64,000 nt of DNA from an uncultured Aquimarina sp. (lineage in GTDB: Bacteria > Bacteroidota > Bacteroidia > Flavobacteriales > Flavobacteriaceae). A program made the translations under genes and the position numbers. Shown in pieces: positions 26,699-34,562 of this stretch. The stretch's first letter is position 1; each line of letters opens with the position of its first letter. The notes below the pieces were generated by a model that ran no database searches, was not told where the DNA came from, and saw only the letters and a program-made list of their open reading frames with translations. The DNA lies in assembly GCA_947500845.1 (NCBI GenBank), contig CANMTP010000004.1, positions 1 through 64,000 on the forward strand. The letters run 5' to 3'.

Positions 26699-27763
26699 AT
26701 GCGAAACATAATAATACTTTTAATCACCACACTATTATTGAGCTGTTCAGGTGATGCGCAAATTTATCCTGATAAAAACTGGACAACTCATCGAAATCCT
26801 TCAATAGCTTGTTGGGGAGAAACAGAGCGTATGAATTTCACTCGGCATATCATTGACAGCACAAACATTACCGGACTTGTAATTGTCCATAAAGGGAAAA
26901 TAGTATTGGAATATGGAGATATAGAAGAAAATAGTTATATCGCTTCTTGCAGAAAAAGTGTGCTGGCCATGCTCTTTGGTAACTATATTGAAAATAGTAC
27001 TTTAGACCTTAACAAAACATTAGAAGACTTGAATATTGAAGATGTGTCAAAACTTTTTCCAATCGAAAAAAAAGCAACACTAAAGAATTTAATCTCAGCA
27101 AGGTCGGGAGTTTATTTGAACGGTTCTAATGGTGGCGATTTTCGTAGATATGCGCCAGAGAGAGGTTCTGTAGAACCAGGAACGCATTGGCTATACAGTA
27201 ATTGGGACTTTAATGTTGCTGGACACATATTTGAACAGGAAACTAACAGCAATATTTATGACGAAATAGAATCGCAATTAGCGATTCCATTGCAAATGGA
27301 AGATTGGGACAAATCACTACAAGCCAAAAATGGTAACCATGAGGTTTCAAAATTTCCTGTATACCATATGTGGTTTTCAACAAGAGATATGGCCCGTATA
27401 GGATTACTAATGCTCAGAAAAGGGAAATGGAACGATAAACAAGTTATTCCAGAAAAACGGGTAGTTGAAATAATAAAACAGCGGACTTCTTATGTCGAGG
27501 CCCAAAAAAGTGTTCCACTATTAAAAGAAGATGATATGGATTTAGGTTATGGTTATATGTGGTGGTTAATAGAAAACACAGACGATTATAGACTCAAAAA
27601 TGCCTATTCAGCTCAAGGCGCTTTAGGTCAAAACATAACGGTTTACCCTGAAATAGATGTTGTACTGGCTTTTAAAACGAAAAGCAATTATCGAAGAAGA
27701 AATTCCATTCCAACACAAATGAATGTTATTAGAAAGGCTGTAGAAATTTATAGTCCACAATAA
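26699..27763 (+). CDS. Serine hydrolase lipoprotein (beta-lactamase/PBP4* family)
   Basis: I start at 26699 (MRNIIILLITTLLLSC), giving a signal peptide and lipobox. A longer start 54 bp upstream would bury the signal sequence. The ~354-residue protein carries the class C beta-lactamase-like catalytic set: SxxK nucleophile as SCRK within YIASCRKSVLAM, YxN as YSN in HWLYSNWDF, and an AQGALGQ segment in the place of the third (KTG/HxG) motif. Members hydrolyse esters, peptides or amides; the substrate cannot be predicted. Lipidation places it in the envelope. Confidence 0.85.
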   Translation: MRNIIILLITTLLLSCSGDAQIYPDKNWTTHRNPSIACWGETERMNFTRHIIDSTNITGLVIVHKGKIVLEYGDIEENSYIASCRKSVLAMLFGNYIENSTLDLNKTLEDLNIEDVSKLFPIEKKATLKNLISARSGVYLNGSNGGDFRRYAPERGSVEPGTHWLYSNWDFNVAGHIFEQETNSNIYDEIESQLAIPLQMEDWDKSLQAKNGNHEVSKFPVYHMWFSTRDMARIGLLMLRKGKWNDKQVIPEKRVVEIIKQRTSYVEAQKSVPLLKEDDMDLGYGYMWWLIENTDDYRLKNAYSAQGALGQNITVYPEIDVVLAFKTKSNYRRRNSIPTQMNVIRKAVEIYSPQ

Positions 27764-27783
27764 TAGGCAAAAATGGTTTCATC

Positions 27784-28492
27784 ATGAAAATATCAAAAAT
27801 CCTAATAATAGTCTCTGTATTCGTTTCAATATCTTGTAATCAAGACAAAAAGTCAACTAAAGAAATAAAATCTACAAAAGAAAATAAGAATCTAAGAATT
27901 AATAAAGACTCGTTAATAGCTGTTTTAGATACCATCTGGAAAACGGAACAGCAACCTATGCGATTAAGAGATTCTCTAGGGAAAGTATATGGATGGGAAT
28001 CTATAGAGGTTAAAAAAACAACAAGAAATAGTCGATAAAAACCATCAAATTAATGAAGAAAAGGTAAGAGATATTCTTGATACTTATGGATGGCCACCAA
28101 AAGATTTAATTGGAGAGCAGGGCAATCTAAGCATTAGCAATGTCATCCAGCATTCAGAAAACGAAGAACGCATAAAATACCTTCCAATAATGCGAAAAGC
28201 GGTATTAGAAAAACAACTGGAACCAAGATTTTTAGTAAGAACGGAAGATAGAATTGCAACTGAAAAAGGAGAACTCCAGATTTATGGTGGTCAAATGAAA
28301 TATTACCCAGAAACAAAAAGTTTCAACGTTTGGCCAATACTTGACCCAAAAAACGTAGATAAGAGAAGAGCTGAAATCGGACTTGAACCAATTGCGGAAT
28401 TTCTTAAAAACAGATTTGATTTCGAATGGAATCTTGAAGAGCAGATAAAGCGAACTGAGGAATTTGAAAGAAAAAGAGGCAAACAAAAATAA
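27784..28492 (+). pseudogene. DUF6624 lipoprotein, split by a +1 poly-A frameshift
   Basis: The first frame encodes a lipoprotein signal (SISC), a Lys-rich linker and the start of a domain with DTIWKTEQQPMRLRDSLG. At a run of seven A's after GTT (about 28012-28018) the meaningful frame moves +1 and continues with KNHQINEEKVRDILDTYGWP, IKYLPIMRKAVLE, LVRTEDRIATEKGELQIYGGQ and the rest of a DUF6624 domain, ending at 28492. One A fewer would restore a single protein of about 235 residues. This could be a real mutation, transcriptional slippage on poly-A, or a base-call error; the sequence cannot say which. Confidence 0.7.
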
Positions 28493-28691
28493 CGAAATAC
28501 CACAAGATTAGCAACGGGTAACTTCTTTTCCTTACCTGTTTCCAAAAATCTTCTTGGTTTTTCAGTTTGGGATGTGCCTGCATAGTTTAGTACTAACCAA
28601 GGCATATAATTATACCCTAACGGTTAGCAAACATTTTACGCTCAACGTTACAAATCTGTACTTAAATCGTCTTAATTTAAAACGGCAAAAA

Positions 28692-29387
28692 ATGGAAGTA
28701 AAAAGATTTCAAAAAATAGGTGGAATATGTGCAATTATCGAGGCACTAATTTACGTAACAGCATTTATTTTTTATGGGGCAATATTGATTTATCCTTCGG
28801 CAAATGCTTCTCCAACTGAAGAATATGATTTTCTGCTTAAGAACTACACTGCCCAGTATGTAATGAATACGCTTATGTATGTCCTGTTTGGAATTTTATT
28901 AGCCATATTGGTGGTATCACTTCACTATCGTTTCAAACAGAAAGCACCAATTTTGTCAGCAGTAACATCATCTTTTGGAATCATATGGGTTGGCTTGGTT
29001 ATAGCAAGTGGGATGATTGCAAATACTGGGCTCAATGCCATGATAAAAATAGGGGCCGAACAGCCAGAAAAGATTGAGCCTATTTTATCGAGCGTAAATA
29101 TTATTACTGAAGGACTTGGCGGTGGTAACGAGATAGTTGGCGGTATTTGGGTTCTATTGTTAAGTATAATATCGTTAAGAAAGAAAATTTTACCAAACGC
29201 TTTGGGATATACTGGTATTGTAGTTGGAATAGCAGGAATACTGACGATGTATCCGTTAGAGGTTTTCGCAGAAATTTTCGGAATTACTCAAGTATTTTGG
29301 TATTTGTGGATTGGGATATTCATGATAGGTAATCCGGCAATAGATACTACCTTGAAAGAAGAAACGTTTATTAACAAAGAGGTATAA
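28692..29387 (+). CDS. DUF4386-like integral membrane protein
   Basis: I start at 28692 (MEVKRFQKIGGICAIIEAL). An earlier in-frame ATG at 28554 would add 46 residues of atypical sequence. The ~231-residue protein has six predicted transmembrane segments (around 9-35, 60-85, 98-120, 140-160, 170-190 and 200-222) and family phrases KIGGICAIIEAL, TNTGLN-like GMIANTGLNAM and GNEIVGGIWVLL. Such proteins have no known activity. The region 28493-28691 before it is more GC-rich, contains CCTAACGGTTAGC and AGCAACGGGTAAC and looks like the degenerate spacers seen elsewhere in this gene series. Confidence 0.65.
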   Translation: MEVKRFQKIGGICAIIEALIYVTAFIFYGAILIYPSANASPTEEYDFLLKNYTAQYVMNTLMYVLFGILLAILVVSLHYRFKQKAPILSAVTSSFGIIWVGLVIASGMIANTGLNAMIKIGAEQPEKIEPILSSVNIITEGLGGGNEIVGGIWVLLLSIISLRKKILPNALGYTGIVVGIAGILTMYPLEVFAEIFGITQVFWYLWIGIFMIGNPAIDTTLKEETFINKEV

Positions 29388-29567
29388 CACCCATTGCGGC
29401 CGATGTTGATTAAATGAATCTGTTTTACTACAATAAGTAACCTATTTCAGCTGAAAAAAGTAAATTCAAACCTATAACGAATCATTATACAAAATCGTTA
29501 TGTTCAATCTAAATGTCACGTTTTTATTATTATAGTTGTCATACTAGCAGAACATAATAAATTAGAT

Positions 29568-30399
29568 TTGAAAAATTATCACGACAAATTATTTCCTTAT
29601 GCGTATAATATTCTTGGTTCATCCGAAGATGCAAAAGATGCAATACAAGATATTCTTATAAAATACCTCGCAATTGACAAGAAAAATATCGAGAATGAAA
29701 TAGGATATTTAATAAGATCGGTAATTAATCATTCGATTAATTTAAAAAAAGAAAAAAAATAGACTGATTATCAATGAAATCTGGCTACCAGAACCTATTT
29801 CAACCGAAAATCCAGATAGTAATATTAGTAAAGACGAAATATTATCTTATTCAATACTCACTCTTCTTGAGAAATTATCTGCAAAAGAGCGTGCCGTTTT
29901 TATTTTGAAGCAGGCATTTGATTATTCTCACAGAGAAATTGCAGAAGCTATGGATTTAACAATTGCGAATTCTCGAAAATTATTGAGTAGAGCAAAAACT
30001 AAATTGGATAATTACAAAGTGTCTAACAATAAAACCTATCAAAAACACATCCCGCAGTTGAAATATTATACTGAAGCAATGAAAAACAATAACATGGCTA
30101 ACTTAGAAAAACTTTTATCAAAAGATATATTATTGGCTGCTGATGGTGGCGAAAATATCAAAGTAGTGAGAGAATTAACATTTGGCATATCAAAAGCATC
30201 AAAACTGTTACTTTATGTATATAAAGCTTTTTTGACTGGTTTAGAAATTAAATTTGGTTATGTAAACCATCAACCTGCAATTTTATTTTATAAAAGTGGA
30301 ATTTTGTACAATTGTCAGGTTTTTGAGTTAGAAAAGAAGAAAATTAAAAGTATCTACTCTATAGTTGACCCAAAGAAACTGAAATCACTTTTTATATAA
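29568..30399 (+). pseudogene. ECF41/SigJ-like sigma factor, split by a +1 poly-A frameshift
   Basis: The 5' part (TTG start at 29568; no ATG in frame) encodes sigma region 2 with SSEDAKDAIQDILIKYL. At a run of eight A's (29752-29759) the coding frame shifts +1; removing one A joins the halves as NLKKEKN-RLIINEIW. The 3' part has region 4 (KLSAKERAVFILKQAFDYSH and EIAEAMDLTIANSRKLLSRA) followed by a SnoaL-like C-terminal domain ending IVDPKKLKSL, the position of the DPxKL-type motif in ECF41 factors. Such factors act alone or with a partner oxidoreductase, which is not seen here. As written the protein stops at residue 65. Confidence 0.75.
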
Positions 30400-30547
30400 A
30401 TCATGTCACGTTTCTTCTATCCAATTTGTCATTCTATTGAATTTAAAATGTCAATAGACGAAAACATTATTAAGACTGGATTGTAGTGCTAGAATTTCGG
30501 GCTCACACTCTAGAGAATTAGCAAATTATTTTGAAAAAAAATGGACA

Positions 30548-30748
30548 ATCGAAAACTAAGGCTTGATGAAAGTTGAAATTACTAGATTGAGCCTGTAAAG
30601 TATCAATAGCAGTACTATCCGCCATTCGTGTACGTGTCAAATGTCTTTCTGCGGTGAACCATATATCTTCACCATCAATTCCTCCGGGGGATTGGCCCCG
30701 TAAAGAAAAAACCAGAAATAACAATAAAAGAAGAACATTGATTTTCAT
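30548..30748 (-). pseudogene. 5' fragment of T9SS surface gene within repeat copy B
   Basis: The first ~67 codons of the gene at 13843-15801 are repeated exactly at protein level (MKINVLLLLLFLVFSLRGQ through ALVFD), then homology ends at 30548 and the frame stops at 30518 after a few unrelated codons. There is no trace of the rest of the gene to the left. Confidence 0.9.
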
Positions 30749-31326
30749 GTGAGTCAGGTTTTATGAGTCTAAAAGTAAGATCCCTATCAGGATCCCGTAT
30801 TCCAATGTTCAAAATTTTCCTGATCTCATTTTCCCAAAAATCGATATAGTAAAGCTATGTAAAAATCTAACATGAAATTGTTAAATGAAAAATCGTAACA
30901 TATTGATTGTTAAATCTCTTTAATTAAATCAGAAGTGCCAGAAATTGAAAATAACTGTAGTGATCGATAAACTACCTAATTCTTTAACAGATAAATTTTA
31001 CATAAAAATTAACATTGTCGTATATGAATTTATGTTAATTTAACAACGTGTTTTATTACATAATTATTGGTATTTGAAATAGTTTTAATATTATAATCAA
31101 TACTGTATACAAATTCTCTTCCTAATACCTTTTACTGATTTCTTTATTTTCAATTTTTATTCACTATTGTATTACAACCATTTACTCTTTAGTAAAGTAA
31201 TTATTAAATACTATTAATCAACTATTTTCGTCTGGTGCTTAATTCGGTGCTTTATATTTAAAAAAACAGTTTAATAATTTGATTTTCAGTATATTAAAAG
31301 CTATTGGTTAGACCCTCCGACTCCAC
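30548..31326. repeat. 779-bp direct repeat, copy B
   Basis: Second copy of 15601-16379, same orientation, no indels, about eleven substitutions by eye. The right border again falls exactly after CCCTCCGACTCCAC, beyond which the flanks are unrelated. The left border is inside the T9SS gene. Both copies carry GGTGCTT pairs near the right end. Confidence 0.95.
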
Positions 31327-31455
31327 ATTAATAATCTGTAATAACTTTATTGACAAGTTTTACGGGTTTTTTATTTTATGTTGTTTATCAGAAATGACAA
31401 CATTCTTTTACTTTAATAATTTTTAAATAACAATAAAAAGTATTCCCTTATTTTG

Positions 31456-32565
31456 TTATTTTGACACTAAAAATTCATAATTACATATAGAATAGTACTC
31501 TTCTCCGGGATCCAAACGCGTAGAAGGAAAATGAGGATGATTTGGACTGTCTGGAAAATGTTGTGTTTCTAAACAAAAAGCAGTTCTGTGTTTATAGAAT
31601 TTACCTTTTTTCCCTTGTATGGAGCCGTCCAAAAAATTTCCTGCGTAAAACTGCAATCCAGGTTCATTGGTATACACTTTCATCGTTCTTCCAGAAGTAG
31701 GCTCTACCACCTTGGCAGCATAATTTAGTCCTTTCAAATTTTGATTTAATACGAAATTATGGTCATACCCCAATCCGTATTTCAATTGCTTATGATCGGC
31801 ATCTACTCTATCCCCAATGGGAGTTAATTTCTGAAAGTCAAAAGGGGTATCTTCTACAAAAGCTAATCCACCTGTAGGAATTAATCCTACATACACCGGA
31901 GTGTAATATGCAGCGTTTATCTGTAACAAATGATCGTTAATAGGACCATTGCCAGCTCCTCTCAAATTAAAAAAAGAATGGTGTGTTAGATTAATTATTG
32001 TTGAGGCATCTGTTGTAGCCCAATATTCGATCTTCAATTCGTTTGCATTGGTAAGCTTAAACTTCACCCTAATTGTTAAATTACCCGGATAGCCTTCTTC
32101 CATATGCTTAGATATGTATTGAAGTTCTAGTGTTTGGTCATCAATTTGATGTGCATCCCAAATGACAGCATCAAATCCCTTACTCCCTCCATGAAGATGA
32201 TTACCATTATTATTTGTAGCCAACACATATTCTTTGGAGTCTAATGTAAATTTTCCTTCTTTAATTCTATTTCCGTAGCGTCCAATAAGGGCTCCAAAAT
32301 ATCTCTCTTTGGAAGTCAGATAATCTTCAATAGTAGCATGTCCTAACACAACATCTTCATAATTTCCGCTTCGATCAGGCAGCCATAACGAAACTACTTT
32401 ACCTCCATAATTAGTGATTTCTGACACAGTTCCCTGTTTGTTTTTTAGAACAAAGAGCGTCGTTTTTTTATCCCCTATGGTTTTTTCAAAATTGCTTTTT
32501 TTTAGAAGGGTAATTTTCTCGTGATTTGTTTTCATTTCTTGTGCTCGAATAACGCTCAATGACAA
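31456..32565 (-). CDS. galM: Galactose mutarotase (aldose 1-epimerase), damaged signal start
   Basis: Full-length aldose 1-epimerase, interconverting alpha and beta anomers of galactose and related sugars. Family motifs: NYGGKVVSLWLPDR, GRYGNRI with the conserved Arg, NNGNHLHGG (His), THHSFFNLRG with the catalytic His, GLGYDHNFVL, ETQHFPDSPNHPHFPST with the catalytic Glu, and LDPGEEY. Upstream codons read LLLLSLSVIRAQ, clearly a signal peptide, but the only ATG (complement of 32593-32595) is followed directly by TAA. Aligning it with the typical MKTIKI opening needs two compensating single-base changes. TTG at 32565, or the internal ATG at 32535 (MKTNHEK, cytoplasmic), are the possible starts. 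The gene stands alone, without transporter or kinase neighbours. Confidence 0.85.
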   Translation of the reverse strand: MSLSVIRAQEMKTNHEKITLLKKSNFEKTIGDKKTTLFVLKNKQGTVSEITNYGGKVVSLWLPDRSGNYEDVVLGHATIEDYLTSKERYFGALIGRYGNRIKEGKFTLDSKEYVLATNNNGNHLHGGSKGFDAVIWDAHQIDDQTLELQYISKHMEEGYPGNLTIRVKFKLTNANELKIEYWATTDASTIINLTHHSFFNLRGAGNGPINDHLLQINAAYYTPVYVGLIPTGGLAFVEDTPFDFQKLTPIGDRVDADHKQLKYGLGYDHNFVLNQNLKGLNYAAKVVEPTSGRTMKVYTNEPGLQFYAGNFLDGSIQGKKGKFYKHRTAFCLETQHFPDSPNHPHFPSTRLDPGEEYYSICNYEFLVSK

Positions 32566-32755
32566 TAATAAAACAAAATTTTAATTGTTTTACATCTTGT
32601 AAATATATTTTGCTAATTTCTTAATTAGCTTACCTATAATTGCGCCTAAAATAAGGCCATATTTCTACAGACTCGAACCATTTTTTCTGATAATCTAGTA
32701 TAGCCATGCAATATTTTTATAAAGTAAGGTAAGTTTCTTGCTAATACTCTAATGA

Positions 32756-32974
32756 TTAGAAAAGTTTTTTTTCAAAAAACTTAAAATCTATGATTTATGT
32801 AACATTCAATTTCTTTTATATAATGAAATACCGATTAATTATAGAGATCTTTATAAACAATATCAATCGGATTTTTCTCTAGACGTAATTTATCTAGGTC
32901 CAAAAGATTTAGAATTACTAAATACGATTATAAATGCAACGTATTTGATAGATCCATGGAAACATTTCAGGTAG
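32756..32974 (+). pseudogene. Degraded ORF remnant, unknown family
   Basis: A stop-free plus-strand stretch without an ATG start encodes protein-like sequence (LLYNEIPINYRDLYKQYQSD, DVIYLGPKDLELLNTIIN, LIDPWKHF) ending at TAG 32972-32974. Composition and periodicity look like a former gene, not random AT-rich DNA, but I cannot assign a family. More stops follow before 33244. Confidence 0.35.
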
Positions 32975-33243
32975 CAAAAAGGCAGGAATAAAAATGCTAG
33001 CTTTCTTAAAACAGTTGAAAAAACCTTACAAAACAAACATCCTTTAACGAAAAAATAGTACAGCAATATACAAAATCGATGTAAAAGACATCAAATAAGC
33101 AATCTACTACTTAAGGCCATTCGAAAGGATTATTTAACGTTGTCATTTTTCTTACTGATTCTTTTTCATCCTCAGAGGTTATTTGCTTATAACTAATTCT
33201 CTGGGGGGTCAAAAAAAAGAAAAAACCACTTCAAACACTAATT

Positions 33244-33426
33244 ATGAAACTAGATAAAAACACGATTCTAAAATATGAAATAGGCGATACTGTATTCACT
33301 AAAATAAATCCCAGTATTTCTATGATCGTTCGAAGATATATTGATGGAATCTACTACTGTGGATTTCCAAACGATCCTGATCGATGGGAATTGGGTTTGT
33401 CTGCAAAAGCATTGGTAGGAAGTTAA
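33244..33426 (+). CDS. Small conserved protein with GDTV...IYYCGFP motif
   Basis: A 60-residue protein: KLDKNTILKYEIGDTVFTKI followed by MIVRRYIDGIYYCGFPNDPD. The pattern of an N-terminal GDxV turn, a strand ending in IVRRY, then YYCxF suggests a small SH3-like beta-barrel, similar in layout to DUF2158/YodC-type proteins. The relation is tentative. A paralogue with an internal stop lies at 38083-38256. It sits 45 bp before the DUF1611 gene and could share its transcript. Confidence 0.6.
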   Translation: MKLDKNTILKYEIGDTVFTKINPSISMIVRRYIDGIYYCGFPNDPDRWELGLSAKALVGS

Positions 33427-33470
33427 ACTCTTTTTGAAATCAATTTCCTTTATTTTAAATCACTAAAATT

Positions 33471-34562
33471 ATGAAAACATCAGCAATTGTCTATTGCGAA
33501 AATGAATTTGGCAAACTAGACGGTAAAGTAGCGAATGGTCTTGTCAGACATTCTGATAAGTATAAAATCGTTGGTGTTATTGATAGTACAAAATCAGGTC
33601 TTGATTCAGGAGAACATCTGGATGGAATCAAAAATGAGATACCAATATTTCAGAATTTTAATCAAGCCATTGAAATGTTGGATACTATTCCCGAATACTT
33701 TATCTACGGAATTGCCCCTCTTGAGGCATTACTTAGTGATGATGAGAAAAACATTATTTATACTGCCATTAAAGCTGGAATGCATATTGTAAATGGACTT
33801 CCTGAGTTTCTTTCAGATGATGAAGTTTGTATTAAACTAGCAAAAAAATACAATGTATCCATTTTTGACGTGAGAAAACCACCTTCCAAAGAAAAGCTTC
33901 ACCATTTTACTGGCAAAATACAAGATGTTCAAACACCAATAATAACAGTATCTGGAACAGATTGTGCCGTTGGAAAACGAACTACCGCACTTAAGTTGGT
34001 AGAAGCGCTAAAAAATGAAGGGCTAAGTGCCATCTTTATAACTACAGGTCAAACAGGAATACTTCAAGGTTCAAAATATGGTATTGCTATAGATATGCTA
34101 AGTTCAGGCTTTGCGACTGGAGAAGTTGAGAATGCTATTCTGGAGGCACTCAAAGAACAACCTGATATCATCGTAGTTGAGGGTCAAGGAGCACTAAGTC
34201 ATCCAGCATTTACCTCATCGAGTGCGATTATTAGAGGTGCGATGCCCGGGGCCATCATTCTGCAACATCCACCCAAAAGGCAAACCAGATGTGATTTTCC
34301 TAAAATTTTGATGCCTACACTTGAAAGTGAAATAAAAATGTTAGAAATTTTCTCTGGATCCAAAGTAATTGCAATCACAATCAACCATGAAGGTATGAAT
34401 GACCTAGAAGTCGAACGTACAATAAAGACTTATGAAGAAAAATATCAACTACCTGTCACCGATGTCTTAAAAAATGACTGTAGTAAGTTAATAGAAAAAC
34501 TTCAAGAGATATTCCCCGATTTAATCCGTATCAATCCACTCCTATGCCAACCCCAAGAATAG
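33471..34562 (+). CDS. DUF1611 / DgcN-family P-loop protein
   Basis: A 363-residue protein with the two DUF1611 domains. The N-terminal Rossmann-like domain (about 1-145) has GLVRHSDKYKIVGVIDS and YFIYGIAPLEALL. The C-terminal P-loop domain (about 150-350) has the Walker A motif GTDCAVGKRT at 162-171, LLQGSKYGIAIDM-like sequence, VEGQGALSHPAF and GAIILQHPPKR. As I recall, DgcN of this family acts in marine bacterial D-glutamate use together with a dipeptide-epimerase-type partner. Here the partner position is taken by a racemase-dipeptidase fusion that starts inside this gene (19-bp overlap). Substrate and reaction are not proven for this protein. It is cytoplasmic. Confidence 0.85.
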   Translation: MKTSAIVYCENEFGKLDGKVANGLVRHSDKYKIVGVIDSTKSGLDSGEHLDGIKNEIPIFQNFNQAIEMLDTIPEYFIYGIAPLEALLSDDEKNIIYTAIKAGMHIVNGLPEFLSDDEVCIKLAKKYNVSIFDVRKPPSKEKLHHFTGKIQDVQTPIITVSGTDCAVGKRTTALKLVEALKNEGLSAIFITTGQTGILQGSKYGIAIDMLSSGFATGEVENAILEALKEQPDIIVVEGQGALSHPAFTSSSAIIRGAMPGAIILQHPPKRQTRCDFPKILMPTLESEIKMLEIFSGSKVIAITINHEGMNDLEVERTIKTYEEKYQLPVTDVLKNDCSKLIEKLQEIFPDLIRINPLLCQPQE

